Assembly: GCA_963752915.1 (NCBI GenBank)
Contig: CAVVZZ010000015.1
Location: forward strand, 248,001-312,000
Origin: DATJPR01 sp963752915
GTDB lineage: Bacteria; Bacteroidota; Ignavibacteria; UBA10030; UBA6906
Direction: 5' to 3'
Length of the DNA: 64,000 nucleotides
This document shows positions 1 to 8,363 of the stretch, one piece after another. Positions within the stretch are counted from its first letter, which is position 1; the number at the start of each line of letters is the position of its first letter. The translations under genes were made by a program, and so were the position numbers. The notes beneath the pieces were generated by a model. It did no database searches. It was given only the letters and a program-made list of their open reading frames with translations, and had not been told where the DNA came from.

Positions 1-670
1 TCTCGGTGATGGTGTAGCCGATCGAGACGCCGCTGGTGTCGTTGACACCCACGAGTGTGGTCGCCATGTACCCTGTCGCACCGAACAAGAAATCTCTTCC
101 AAAATTCTGAAGGATGATCGTGTCGGGAAATGCCGTCCCGGGATCACCGAGTGCGAAAAAGACGCTCCCGAAACCGGGAGACGAAAACTGCCGCGGTATG
201 ATCGCTTTCCCTTCCTTGTCGGTCCTGTCCCGCTTGCTTTCGAGGTCCGTCAGGTCTGTGACGACCGAATAGTCTCCCGGAGGGAGTGACAACGTCGCGA
301 TACCCTGATACCATTGGTGGTCATCGACGGGGGGTTCGATCGTTTCTGTCGACTGTTCAATCTCTTCGATGACGCGTCCGGCGGAGACTCCGGCCGAATC
401 AAAAAATTCAAACAGCAGCTCTCCCTTTCTCCTCAACGGCCGGTGCGTGGAGGCAAGACCCGAACGGGAAGCGACGAAGAACCCGAGATCAACCCGGTAC
501 GGAATATCGATACAGCGGACACTCGAGTCCCCCGGACCGACGTATAACGGCTGATACTGCAATATCATCCTGTTCAGCGCAGCGGGAAGTAAACGATCCG
601 GCCGCTGAGCGGAAGCCATCGATGAAGCGGTAAGAATGCCAAGGCAGACAACAAACACCCTCTTGTCCAT
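1..670 (-). CDS. Secreted protein, GWxTD-like N-terminal part (3' end outside window)
   Basis: The reading frame is open from an ATG at 670 to the left edge (223 codons), so only the N-terminal part is present. An AGAAGGAGAAGG ribosome binding site precedes the ATG. Residues 1-22 form a signal peptide (basic start, hydrophobic core, Ala-Ser-Ala-Gln end), so export is expected. The mature part looks beta-rich and ends a strand with PPGDYSVVTDLTDLESK. This resembles the N-terminal beta domain of GWxTD proteins of Bacteroidota and Ignavibacteria, but the diagnostic GWxTD part would lie beyond the edge. The family call is inference; the secreted CDS itself is well supported. Confidence 0.6.
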   Translation of the reverse strand, partial: MDKRVFVVCLGILTASSMASAQRPDRLLPAALNRMILQYQPLYVGPGDSSVRCIDIPYRVDLGFFVASRSGLASTHRPLRRKGELLFEFFDSAGVSAGRVIEEIEQSTETIEPPVDDHQWYQGIATLSLPPGDYSVVTDLTDLESKRDRTDKEGKAIIPRQFSSPGFGSVFFALGDPGTAFPDTIILQNFGRDFLFGATGYMATTLVGVNDTSGVSIGYTITE

Positions 671-693
671 GAAGGGCCTTCTCCTTCTCGTGC

Positions 694-2232
694 TTACAAT
701 TTCGAACCATGGTCCGAACGGTGCTGCAGATAGTCTGTCAGCAGTCGGACACCCACGCCGGACCCGCCTTTGGGGAGATACCCCAGGGGTTCTTCGATGA
801 TGGCTGTTCCGGCGATATCAAGATGAGCCCACGGAGACGATCCCACGAACTGCTTCAGGAACATCGCGCCGGTGATCGCCCCGGCCCAACGACCGCCGAC
901 ATTTTTCACATCTGCAACGTCGCTCTTCAGCAGACCCGCATAATCTTCAAACATCGGGAGTTCCCAGACGCGTTCTCCCGTCCTCTCGCCCGAGGCTCTC
1001 AGGGAATCGATGAGATTTGCGTCGTTTCCCAGAATCCCTGACGCATAATGGCCGAGAGCCACAACCACGGCGCCCGTGAGCGTCGCCAGATCGATGACTG
1101 CCGCAGGTTTGAACCGCGGCGCATACGCGAGCGCATCTGCAAGGATCAGGCGTCCTTCGGCGTCGGTATTGTCAACTTCCGACGTTTTCCCGTTGTAGTG
1201 TCGGAGGATGTCGCCCGGCTTCAGGGCGTTCCCTCCCGGAAGGTTTTCCGCCACTGGAATAAGTCCGACAAGATGCACCGGGAGCTTCAGGCGGGAAACG
1301 GTATAAAATGTCCCGAGGACGGCTCCCGCACCCGCCATATCCATTTTCATTTCGGCCATGTTGGCGGAAGGCTTGATCGAAATGCCGCCGGAGTCAAACG
1401 TCACCCCTTTCCCTACAAGAACGACTGGCGCTGCGTGGTGTGTTCCTGCGCCGTACTGCAAGGTAATGAATCGCGGAGGCTTTGCACTTCCCTTCGAAAC
1501 CCCGATCAATCCGCCCATGCCAAGCGAGCGGATCTTCTTCTCGTCAAAGACTGTGACCGAAAACCCGCTCTTTTTCCCTGTCGTCTTCGCTGTCGCCGCG
1601 AACGAGTCAGGATAAATCTCATTCCCCGGGGCGTTCACAAGGTCGCGGGCGAGCCAGACGCCTTCGACCAGCGTTTCGGCGAACCGGGCTCCCTTTTGGA
1701 ACTTCTGGAGCGTGGCGGCATCCGGCGCGAGGAGGGTGATCTTCGAGATGAGTGGATCGTGATTGACACTTTTGTATTTGTCGAACCGATACACTCCCAG
1801 GGCTGCCCCTTCCAGCACTGCCGCCGCCACCGCCTCCTCCCGCGGAGCGTCAATCGCGGAGGGCGAATCCTTCGCAATCAGGAAGGGCGGAACATTGATG
1901 AGAACCTCCGTCTGTTTGAGAAGGGAAGCCTGTTTTGCCGCCGTTGCCGCGGCTCTGCGCAAGCGCTCAAGGGTGAGGTCTTTCATCGGCCCGAGGCCCT
2001 GGACAATCAACGCCCTCCCGTTGAATGCCGGGGGCGTCAGGACAACGAATTCCTTCTCTTTGCCCGTGAAAGCCTGACTCCCAAGCAGCGGGACATCTCC
2101 GTGGAAATATTGCTCGAGGTCCTCCTGCGCCGAGGAGAATGCCGGCTTGTCCTGCGGGACAAACATCACCACACAGCCGCTGGCGGCTTTTCGTCCATCG
2201 TTGATCGAAACTGCGAAGTGGGGGACGTTCAT
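694..2232 (-). CDS. pepA: Leucyl aminopeptidase (cytosol aminopeptidase, M17)
   Basis: Predicted 512-aa M17 aminopeptidase that removes N-terminal residues from peptides in the cytoplasm and uses two metal ions. The C-terminal catalytic domain carries the family hallmarks: VGKGVTFDSGGISIKP with the metal-binding Lys/Asp, MKMDMAGAGAV, and the signature NTDAEGRL. The N-terminal half is the divergent M17 N domain. The start MNVPHF at 2232 is chosen because it overlaps the stop of the upstream DHH gene as ATGA; the frame is open further upstream, but that part reads as the DHH gene in another frame. Length is normal for the family. It is probably co-translated with the DHH gene. Confidence 0.95.
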   Translation of the reverse strand: MNVPHFAVSINDGRKAASGCVVMFVPQDKPAFSSAQEDLEQYFHGDVPLLGSQAFTGKEKEFVVLTPPAFNGRALIVQGLGPMKDLTLERLRRAAATAAKQASLLKQTEVLINVPPFLIAKDSPSAIDAPREEAVAAAVLEGAALGVYRFDKYKSVNHDPLISKITLLAPDAATLQKFQKGARFAETLVEGVWLARDLVNAPGNEIYPDSFAATAKTTGKKSGFSVTVFDEKKIRSLGMGGLIGVSKGSAKPPRFITLQYGAGTHHAAPVVLVGKGVTFDSGGISIKPSANMAEMKMDMAGAGAVLGTFYTVSRLKLPVHLVGLIPVAENLPGGNALKPGDILRHYNGKTSEVDNTDAEGRLILADALAYAPRFKPAAVIDLATLTGAVVVALGHYASGILGNDANLIDSLRASGERTGERVWELPMFEDYAGLLKSDVADVKNVGGRWAGAITGAMFLKQFVGSSPWAHLDIAGTAIIEEPLGYLPKGGSGVGVRLLTDYLQHRSDHGSKL

Positions 2233-3242
2233 TCGTGTGTTGGGCCTTCCGAAGAGAGATACTTCTCCGCTGCCGAGAGGATCTGTTGGCGGATATCCTG
2301 GAGCGGCACGTGAAAGACTCTCGCTCCTGCGGCGTTCCGGTGACCGTTGCCGCCGAATTCTTTGGCGAGGTCGTTGATCGGGATGACGCCCTTCGAACGA
2401 AAACTGATCTTTACCCCATCGCGCAGCTCGAGGAACAGGATTCCGATTCTCGCCCCGTCCACGCTCATGGGAAACGTCGTGAAGTTGTCGGTGTCGACTT
2501 CCGTGGTTCCGGTTCTGCGCAGCATGTCCTGGGTGATACTGACATGGATCAGTCGTCCTTCTCCGGCAATCGCCATGCCGGCAAGCATTTCGCCGAGAAG
2601 ATGAATACGGCCGGGAGACCACCGTTCATAGACCTCGGAATACAGCGCCACCGGATCCGCGCCTTCTTCGATCAGGCGGGCAACGATCCGATGCACCTCG
2701 GGATCGACCCTCGGATATCGGAACGACCCGGTATCGGTCATGATCGCAGTGTACAGAGATCCGGCTATCGTCGGTGTAAACCCTCCGCCAAGGCGTTGGA
2801 GGAGATCATACAGAATCTCGCCTGTGGACGTTGCCTCAGAGTCGATGAGGTAGTGATCTGCGAAGGGATGGGGATCGAGGTGATGGTCGATACAGATCTT
2901 CACGGCGGGGCTATGCAGCACGGGCTCTTCCATGGAGCGGAGTCGTTCCGGCTGGTTCATGTCCAGAAGGACGATGACCGCGGCCGAGGCAATGGCCGCC
3001 GCGTCCCGCTCGGCCCTGAAGCACTTTATCGTCTCGGCAGGATCGAGAAACCGATAGAAATAGGGAGTCTGGCTGTGATTGATGATGTCAACATGACAGC
3101 CCCTGCGTAGCAGCCATTCGCCGAGGGCGACTTCGCATCCGAGACCGTCGCCGTCAGGGTTGACATGCGTCGTCAGGACGACACTGGGGGCGGAGTGCAG
3201 AATCGCTGCAATCTGGTCGACGGGGCTGATGTTGTGCGCCAT
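2229..3242 (-). CDS. DHH family phosphoesterase, NrnA-like oligoribonuclease/pAp phosphatase
   Basis: 337-aa cytoplasmic DHH/DHHA1 phosphoesterase. Motif I THVNPDGDGLG is near residue 25, the eponymous ICIDHH is near residue 118, and the C-terminal DHHA1 substrate-binding motif is GGNGHRNAAG. This is the architecture of bacterial NrnA, which degrades nanoRNA (and in some species pAp or cyclic dinucleotide products). Which substrate applies here cannot be read from the sequence. The stop overlaps the start of pepA by 4 bp. The terminator of the kor operon lies 60-70 bp upstream of its start, so it must have its own promoter in the short 3243-3300 gap or depend on read-through. Confidence 0.88.
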   Translation of the reverse strand: MAHNISPVDQIAAILHSAPSVVLTTHVNPDGDGLGCEVALGEWLLRRGCHVDIINHSQTPYFYRFLDPAETIKCFRAERDAAAIASAAVIVLLDMNQPERLRSMEEPVLHSPAVKICIDHHLDPHPFADHYLIDSEATSTGEILYDLLQRLGGGFTPTIAGSLYTAIMTDTGSFRYPRVDPEVHRIVARLIEEGADPVALYSEVYERWSPGRIHLLGEMLAGMAIAGEGRLIHVSITQDMLRRTGTTEVDTDNFTTFPMSVDGARIGILFLELRDGVKISFRSKGVIPINDLAKEFGGNGHRNAAGARVFHVPLQDIRQQILSAAEKYLSSEGPTHE

Positions 3243-3300
3243 GAGGTTCCGGTAGTACCTGTCTGCAATCGCACAATATACGAAAAATGCTCCATGGGAA

Positions 3301-3329
3301 AAAAGAAGGGAGGCCTCAGCCTCCCTTTT
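3301..3329 (-). terminator. Rho-independent terminator after korB
   Basis: GGGAGGC (3308-3314) pairs perfectly with GCCTCCC (3319-3325) around a 4-nt loop. On the minus strand the hairpin is followed by CTTCTTTTTT (down to about 3299), the normal U-rich tail, 25-30 bp past the korB stop. A shorter TTTT tract on the plus side could make it weakly bidirectional. Confidence 0.85.
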
Positions 3330-3355
3330 CTGTCACTGCCATGACAGCATGTGAA

Positions 3356-4390
3356 CTACTGAATGACCCAGGTCTCGTCGCCATCCAGAAGGGCCTGGAG
3401 AGTTCCTTCGCCCTTCTTCGCTTGCGCCTTTGCGATCTGGTCTTCAAGCAGCTCTTCGTATGTCGGCCGTTCCAGTTCCACGAACACTCCCATGGCGCGG
3501 GGAAGGTTCTCATCGTGGATCATGTTCGAAAGGATGAACGCAAGGGTAAGGTCGTTCTCGTTATGGACGAGCAGGTCATTGACGGATGCGGCGCCGTCGG
3601 CGATATCCACCACCACGGGAGTAAAGCCGTCGAGCTTGATCCCCTTGTCACGATTCTTGCCAAAGACCAGGGGCTTTCCATGTTCGATATACACGATGTT
3701 ATCGTCCCGGGTTTCCTTTTCCGTAAACTGGAAAAATGCTCCGTCGTTGAACACGTTGCAGTTCTGATAGATCTCGATGAACGCCGAGCCGTGGTGCTTT
3801 TCCGCCCGGCGGACCATATCCTGCAAGTGTTTGGGATCGCGATCCATCGCACGTCCCACGAGCGTGGCCCCGGCACCGAGAGCCAGCGACACCGGAACAA
3901 ACGGGGTGTCGATGACGCCCATCGGCGTGGACTTTGTCTTCTGTCCGAAAAGGGACGTCGGTGAATATTGCCCCTTCGTCAGTCCGTAGATCTGATTGTT
4001 GAAGAGAAGGATCTTGATGTTCAGATTGCGCCGGAGGGTATGGATCATGTGGTTCCCGCCGATGCTGAGGCCGTCGCCGTCCCCGGTCGCGACCCAGACA
4101 TCCAGTTTCGGGTTCACCATTTTTACGCCCGAGGCGATTGCCGGTGCGCGGCCGTGAATTCCGTGGATCCCGTACACGTCGAGGTAGTAGGGGAATCTGC
4201 TTGAACAACCGATCCCGGAGATCGCGACAAAGTTCTCCTTTGCACGACCGAATTCCGGGAACACGCGCTGCACCTGTGCGAGAATGGAGTAGTCGCCGCA
4301 GCCCGGGCACCACCGCACGTCCTGGTCCGTCTGAAAATCCTTCACCGTCAATGCGGACGGCGCGGGTTTCGGTGTGACTGTCTCAGGCAT
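3356..4390 (-). CDS. korB: 2-oxoglutarate:ferredoxin oxidoreductase, beta subunit (KorB-like)
   Basis: 344-aa beta subunit of a 2-oxoacid:ferredoxin oxidoreductase, which binds thiamine diphosphate and one [4Fe-4S] cluster. Cluster ligands are visible in WCPGCGD, GIGCSS and YQNCNVF; the ThDP/Mg site is GDGDG followed by NNQIYGLTKGQYSPTS. With KorA it would interconvert 2-oxoglutarate and succinyl-CoA with ferredoxin in the cytoplasm. Start MPETV at 4390 is preferred over an ATG at 4414 because GGAGG lies 6 nt upstream; it overlaps the korA stop by 8 bp. Substrate (2-oxoglutarate versus another 2-oxoacid) is inferred from overall similarity to KorAB, not from a diagnostic residue. Confidence 0.93.
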   Translation of the reverse strand: MPETVTPKPAPSALTVKDFQTDQDVRWCPGCGDYSILAQVQRVFPEFGRAKENFVAISGIGCSSRFPYYLDVYGIHGIHGRAPAIASGVKMVNPKLDVWVATGDGDGLSIGGNHMIHTLRRNLNIKILLFNNQIYGLTKGQYSPTSLFGQKTKSTPMGVIDTPFVPVSLALGAGATLVGRAMDRDPKHLQDMVRRAEKHHGSAFIEIYQNCNVFNDGAFFQFTEKETRDDNIVYIEHGKPLVFGKNRDKGIKLDGFTPVVVDIADGAASVNDLLVHNENDLTLAFILSNMIHDENLPRAMGVFVELERPTYEELLEDQIAKAQAKKGEGTLQALLDGDETWVIQ

Positions 4391-6230
4391 GCTTGCCTCC
4401 GAGGATTGAATCAATTTCCGCTTCGAGCTCCTCCGCCTTGAGCGGGAGCCCTTTCACTCTGTTGAACCCACGTGCGTTGACAAGGAATTTGGCGCGGAGG
4501 AGCTGGACGAGCTGACCGCTGTTGATTTCAGGGACAAGAACATTCTTGAAGCGCTTGAGCACGTCGCCGAGGTTCGAGGGGAAGGGATTGAGGTACCGCA
4601 GGTGTGCATGCGATACCGAAAGCCCCCGCACCTTTGCGCTGGTGACCGCACTTTGGACTGCGCCGTACGTCCCGCCCCAGGCAATAACGAGCAGCTCGCC
4701 GGATTGCGGGCCGTCCACTTTCAGCGGCGGAATATCCTGGGCGATGCGTTCAATCTTTGCCGCGCGCGTCCTGATCATAAAATCGTGATTGTCCGGGTCG
4801 TAACTGATGTTCCCCGTCTGATCCGCTTTTTCCAACCCTCCGATCCTGTGCATCAAGCCCGGCGTTCCGGGAATGGCCCAGGGGCGTGCGAGCGTCTTTT
4901 CGTCGCGTGCATAGGGTTGGAAGGTCTTGGGATCCTTCGCGAACGTTACTGGGATTGGCGGGAGATCCTTCACGTTGGGAATTTTCCACGGTTCAGATCC
5001 GTTCGCGAGATATCCGTCTGTCAGGCAGATCACCGGGGTCATATACTTGATGGCGATCCGGGCCGCTTCATAGACCATGTCGAAACATTCTGCGGGTGTA
5101 GACGGAGCCACGATGCAGAGCGGCGCCTCGCCGTTTCTTCCGTACATTGCCTGGAGCAGATCCGCCTGCTCTGTCTTTGTCGGGAGGCCCGTGCTGGGTC
5201 CGCCGCGTTGGACATCAACGATGACAAGCGGAAGTTCGAGCATGATGGCGAGCCCGAGTGCCTCCGACTTCAATGAAAGTCCCGGGCCGCTGGTCGTGGT
5301 CACCGCGAGTGCACCGGTATACGACGCTCCGATGGCTGAACATATCGCGGCGATTTCGTCCTCGGCCTGAAACGTTTTCACTCCGTAGTGTCGCAGTTTG
5401 GAGAGTTCGTGCAGAATATCACTGGCCGGTGTAATGGGATAGGACCCGAGGAAAAGCGGGAGGCCCGATTGTTTTGACGCCGCCACCAGCCCGAGCGCCG
5501 TCGCCACGTTCCCCATGATATTCCGGTATTTGCCGGCGGGGAGTCGCGCGGCCTTCACTTCGTAACGCGTGGTGAAAATCTCCGTCGTGTCGCCGTAATT
5601 GTAGCCGGCATGCAGGACGCGGAGGTTCGCTTCCGCGACCTGCGGGTCTTTGTCGCCGAATTTCTCGCGGATGAACCTCTCCGACTGCTCCAGCGGCCGG
5701 TTATACATCCAGTACATCAGTCCAAGGGCGAAAAAATTCCTCGTCTTGTCGACCGTACGCTGGGAAATGTTGAGGTCTGCAAGCGCGCTTGACGTGAGCT
5801 TGCTGATCGCCACGGGGAAAACTTCGAACCGGGAGACCGACCCGTCCTCGAGGGGGTTTGACGTCAATCCGGCAAGCTTCAGATTCTTGTCGGTAAACGC
5901 ATCCTCGTTGACGATGATCACGCCGCCGGTCTTGAGCAGCTTGAGGTTTGTTACCAGGGCGGCCGGGTTCATTGCGACAAGGACGTCGCACGTATCGCCT
6001 GGCGTGAGGATGTCCAGACTTCCAAAGCGGATTTGAAATCCGCTGACGCCGTACGTCGTCCCGGCCGGTGCACGAATTTCCGCAGGGTAATCGGGGAGCG
6101 TGCTCAGGTCATTCCCGAGGACGGCCGCCGTGTTCGTGAACTGCGTGCCGGTCAGTTGCATACCGTCGCCGGAGTCGCCGGCAAACCGGATCGTCACATC
6201 TTCGAGGGTTTTGAGTTCTTTTGTCGCCAT
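4383..6230 (-). CDS. korA: 2-oxoglutarate:ferredoxin oxidoreductase, gamma-alpha fused subunit (KorA-like)
   Basis: 615-aa partner of KorB. The N-terminal approx. 200 residues are the gamma domain (start KTLEDVTIRFAGDSGDGMQ), fused to the pyrimidine-binding alpha domain; TTTSGPGLSLKSEALGLA is the alpha-subunit signature and PITPASDI lies just upstream. Start MATKELK at 6230 follows conserved family starts. An in-frame ATG at 6344 would add 38 residues without family resemblance, and the putative promoter -10 lies only about 10 bp before it, so a 115-nt leader is more likely. It is the first gene of a two-gene operon with its own promoter and terminator. Confidence 0.93.
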   Translation of the reverse strand: MATKELKTLEDVTIRFAGDSGDGMQLTGTQFTNTAAVLGNDLSTLPDYPAEIRAPAGTTYGVSGFQIRFGSLDILTPGDTCDVLVAMNPAALVTNLKLLKTGGVIIVNEDAFTDKNLKLAGLTSNPLEDGSVSRFEVFPVAISKLTSSALADLNISQRTVDKTRNFFALGLMYWMYNRPLEQSERFIREKFGDKDPQVAEANLRVLHAGYNYGDTTEIFTTRYEVKAARLPAGKYRNIMGNVATALGLVAASKQSGLPLFLGSYPITPASDILHELSKLRHYGVKTFQAEDEIAAICSAIGASYTGALAVTTTSGPGLSLKSEALGLAIMLELPLVIVDVQRGGPSTGLPTKTEQADLLQAMYGRNGEAPLCIVAPSTPAECFDMVYEAARIAIKYMTPVICLTDGYLANGSEPWKIPNVKDLPPIPVTFAKDPKTFQPYARDEKTLARPWAIPGTPGLMHRIGGLEKADQTGNISYDPDNHDFMIRTRAAKIERIAQDIPPLKVDGPQSGELLVIAWGGTYGAVQSAVTSAKVRGLSVSHAHLRYLNPFPSNLGDVLKRFKNVLVPEINSGQLVQLLRAKFLVNARGFNRVKGLPLKAEELEAEIDSILGGKHA

Positions 6231-6352
6231 GAACGTTCTTCGCGCTAGTGTCCTGGTATGCCCGAAAAGGGGAGTGAAGGGATGATCGAGGAGGAAGAGG
6301 GAAGCGGTCTCTGCAGTACCGCCCATCCGGGACGCCACATCCAACCCAACGT

Positions 6353-6394
6353 TATATATACTGTTTGACGCATAAAGTCAAGCTGACGGGTCAG
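6353..6394 (-). promoter_or_regulatory. Putative kor promoter with two TGAC/GTCA palindromes
   Basis: On the minus strand TTGACT (6381-6376) is followed 15-17 bp later by TATATA within 6360-6353, a good sigma70-type pair. The -35 lies inside an inverted repeat TTGAC-N7-GTCAA (6365-6381), and just upstream is a second one, CTGAC-GG-GTCAG (6383-6394). Both share TGAC half-sites, as expected for an operator. The regulator is unknown. Confidence 0.5.
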
Positions 6395-6410
6395 CCCTCC
6401 ACACTGAAAC

Positions 6411-6450
6411 GGGAAGCGGCGCGATCACCGGTTGCACGCGCCGTTCTCCC
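6411..6450 (-). terminator. Possible weak terminator after rplI
   Basis: CGGCGCG (6417-6423) pairs with CGCGCCG (6437-6443) around a 13-nt loop, and flanking GGGA/TCCC extends the stem imperfectly. It lies about 30-60 bp past the rplI stop, but no clear T run follows, so Rho-independent termination would be weak. Confidence 0.35.
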
Positions 6451-6479
6451 TGTGTCATTGTCAATTGCACAGCTCGCTC

Positions 6480-6923
6480 TTACTCCCGGACAACCCAGAC
6501 CTTGATCTTTCCGGTAACGCTGGCATGCAGTCTGGCATCGACGGTGTAGATCCCGAGGGCCTTGATCGGCTCGGCGATTTCGATGACGCGCTTGTCCAGG
6601 TCGATCCCTTTTTCCTTCACCGCGTCCGCGATGTCCTGCGACGTCACCGAGCCGAACAGTTTTTCATCCTCCCCGACCTTCACCTTGATGGTAATGGAGA
6701 GCTTCTCAAGCTCTGTCGCGAGGTGCTGGCTGGACTTGAGCACCTTGCCTTCACGCCGGCCGGCCTGCTTCTTTTCCTCCTCGAGCGCACGAAGACTTCC
6801 TTCGGTCGCGGGGAAGGCGATGCCCTTCGGGATGAGGTAGTTGCGCGCGTAACCGTCTTTGACTTCGACCAGCGCGCCAACCGCCCCGAGTTTTTCCTGG
6901 TCTTTCCGCAATATCACTTTCAT
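6480..6923 (-). CDS. rplI: 50S ribosomal protein L9
   Basis: 147-aa L9, which binds 23S rRNA domain V and bridges subunits. The N-terminal domain signature (MKVILRKDQEKLGAVGALVEVKDGYARNYL split over residues 1-30, with GYARNYLIP) is followed by the long connecting helix near residues 43-75 and a C-terminal domain. Normal length. Last gene of the rpsF-rpsR-rplI cluster, 23 bp downstream of rpsR. Confidence 0.98.
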   Translation of the reverse strand: MKVILRKDQEKLGAVGALVEVKDGYARNYLIPKGIAFPATEGSLRALEEEKKQAGRREGKVLKSSQHLATELEKLSITIKVKVGEDEKLFGSVTSQDIADAVKEKGIDLDKRVIEIAEPIKALGIYTVDARLHASVTGKIKVWVVRE

Positions 6924-6946
6924 GGAGAATGCCTCTCTCGAGTTGG

Positions 6947-7207
6947 TTAGCGAACAGTGTCAGAGACGAACGGGAGAAGCGCCAGATGACGTGCCCGCTT
7001 GATCGCCTGGACCAATTGCCGCTGATGCTTGGCACAGGTCCCGGTGATGCGTTTGGGGATGATGCGTCCCTGCTCGGCGATGAATCGCTGCAGGCGTTTT
7101 TCGTCCTTGTAGTCGATATAGATTTCCTTCGCGTCACAGAACCGGCAGGTGCGTTTCTTGCGCGGTGTCTGGTCCTTGTCGCGACGGGTTCTTCTTGGTG
7201 TTAGCAC
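6947..7207 (-). CDS. rpsR: 30S ribosomal protein S18
   Basis: 86-aa S18 with the conserved core FIAEQGRIIPKRITGTCAKHQ and basic N-terminus; two Cys residues in RTCRFCDAKE suggest the zinc-ribbon (C+) form, although the full four-Cys set is not present. It pairs with S6 in the small-subunit platform. It sits 39 bp after rpsF; there is no ssb gene between them. Confidence 0.97.
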   Translation of the reverse strand: MLTPRRTRRDKDQTPRKKRTCRFCDAKEIYIDYKDEKRLQRFIAEQGRIIPKRITGTCAKHQRQLVQAIKRARHLALLPFVSDTVR

Positions 7208-7246
7208 GGTGATCGATCTCCGTTGAAAAGTCGTTGAGAAAGTGAA

Positions 7247-7663
7247 TTACGGGGCGACGGGGGTCTCGGGTGCCTGGGGCTCCCGGGTCGGTACCGGCGC
7301 GGCATCCGGCACCGGCGGGGCCAGTGCTGCCAACGCTGCAGCGGCTTTGCGCGCTGCAATCGCCTTCTTGTCAAGCTGGACCGTCAGGTGGCGGAGGATC
7401 ATTTCGTCCAATTGATACGCCCTGTCGAGAGCACTCAGGAGCGTGGCCGGAGCGCTGAGCTCCAGGTTCACATAGAAGCCGTTGGTCTTCTTATTGATGG
7501 AATAGGCCAGGCGTTTCCGACCCCACTTGTTGACCGCGGTGACATTGCCGCCATTCCGCGTAATGACGTCCTGAACGCGGGAAATGACGCTCTCGATCTG
7601 GGGATCGTCGAGCGACGCGTTGATGATGAACGTTGTTTCGTACTGCCGTTTCGGTTTGTCCAT
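7247..7663 (-). CDS. rpsF: 30S ribosomal protein S6
   Basis: 138-aa S6 with the typical start YETTFIINASLDDPQIE and NKWGRKRLAYSINKKTNGFYV. The conserved domain ends near residue 100. An Ala/Pro-rich tail of about 35 residues follows (AALAPPVPDAAPVP region), longer than the compact S6 of many bacteria and probably disordered. First gene of rpsF-rpsR-rplI. Confidence 0.96.
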   Translation of the reverse strand: MDKPKRQYETTFIINASLDDPQIESVISRVQDVITRNGGNVTAVNKWGRKRLAYSINKKTNGFYVNLELSAPATLLSALDRAYQLDEMILRHLTVQLDKKAIAARKAAAALAALAPPVPDAAPVPTREPQAPETPVAP

Positions 7664-7751
7664 GAGTGTCCTCCCTTTGGACTCCTATCTGGTTCATAGT
7701 TGACCCTCCAGTACTCACCGGGCGGTGAACTGAAGAGTAGAGAAGAGAAGG

Positions 7752-8354
7752 CTATGCTATTTCGTTCGTTGTATTCTTGTCGTCAGCGGGGTTCTTTGGT
7801 ATTGTGTGTCCTTTGTGAATAAACTCTTCGACGCTGTCGGCGGCGCGGATGACCATGTCCTTGACCGCCTCCAACTCCTCCGAGGCAAATGTTGAGAGGA
7901 CGAAGTCCGCCATCATCGACTTCGGGGGCATGACCGGAGTTCCGATCCCCAGGCGAAGGCGCGGTATCTCATCCGTCTCGAGTGCCGCGATAATCGATGC
8001 GAGGCCGTTATGCCCGCCGTCGCTTCCTTTCCTCCGAAACCGTAGTCTCCCCAGGGGGAGCCAGAAATCATCGACGACGATCAGCACGGAAGACACCGGA
8101 AGCTCGAACCGCTCCACCACGTCACGCACCGCTTCGCCGCTGTTGTTCATGTACGTGGTAGGCGCCACGAGGAACACCTCGGGTCCGGGAGCCGCCCACT
8201 GTGCCCCGGCGATGACATACGGGCCGAGCCCTTCCTTCGGGAAAACCTTCCACCGTCTGCACAACTCCTCCAGGACTGCGAAGCCCGCATTATGCCGCGT
8301 CGCAGCGTATCGTGTTCCAGGATTCCCAAGGCCGATAATCGCGGCGCGATCCAT
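7752..8354 (-). CDS. pth: Peptidyl-tRNA hydrolase
   Basis: 200-aa Pth, which hydrolyses peptidyl-tRNA released from stalled ribosomes. All active-site motifs are present: IGLGNPG, catalytic His in TRHNAGF, MNNSGEAV, the catalytic-support Asp in VVDDFWLPLG, and GSDGGHNGLASI. Length is normal with a short polar C-terminal tail. It follows rplY by 9 bp in the common prs-rplY-pth arrangement, so it is probably co-transcribed with the translation genes around it. Confidence 0.97.
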   Translation of the reverse strand: MDRAAIIGLGNPGTRYAATRHNAGFAVLEELCRRWKVFPKEGLGPYVIAGAQWAAPGPEVFLVAPTTYMNNSGEAVRDVVERFELPVSSVLIVVDDFWLPLGRLRFRRKGSDGGHNGLASIIAALETDEIPRLRLGIGTPVMPPKSMMADFVLSTFASEELEAVKDMVIRAADSVEEFIHKGHTIPKNPADDKNTTNEIA

Positions 8355-8363
8355 CGAAGGTGG

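Noticed and set aside
6231..6344. 38-codon N-terminal extension of korA
   Set aside because: The extra residues do not resemble the family, and the predicted -10 lies immediately before the upstream ATG.
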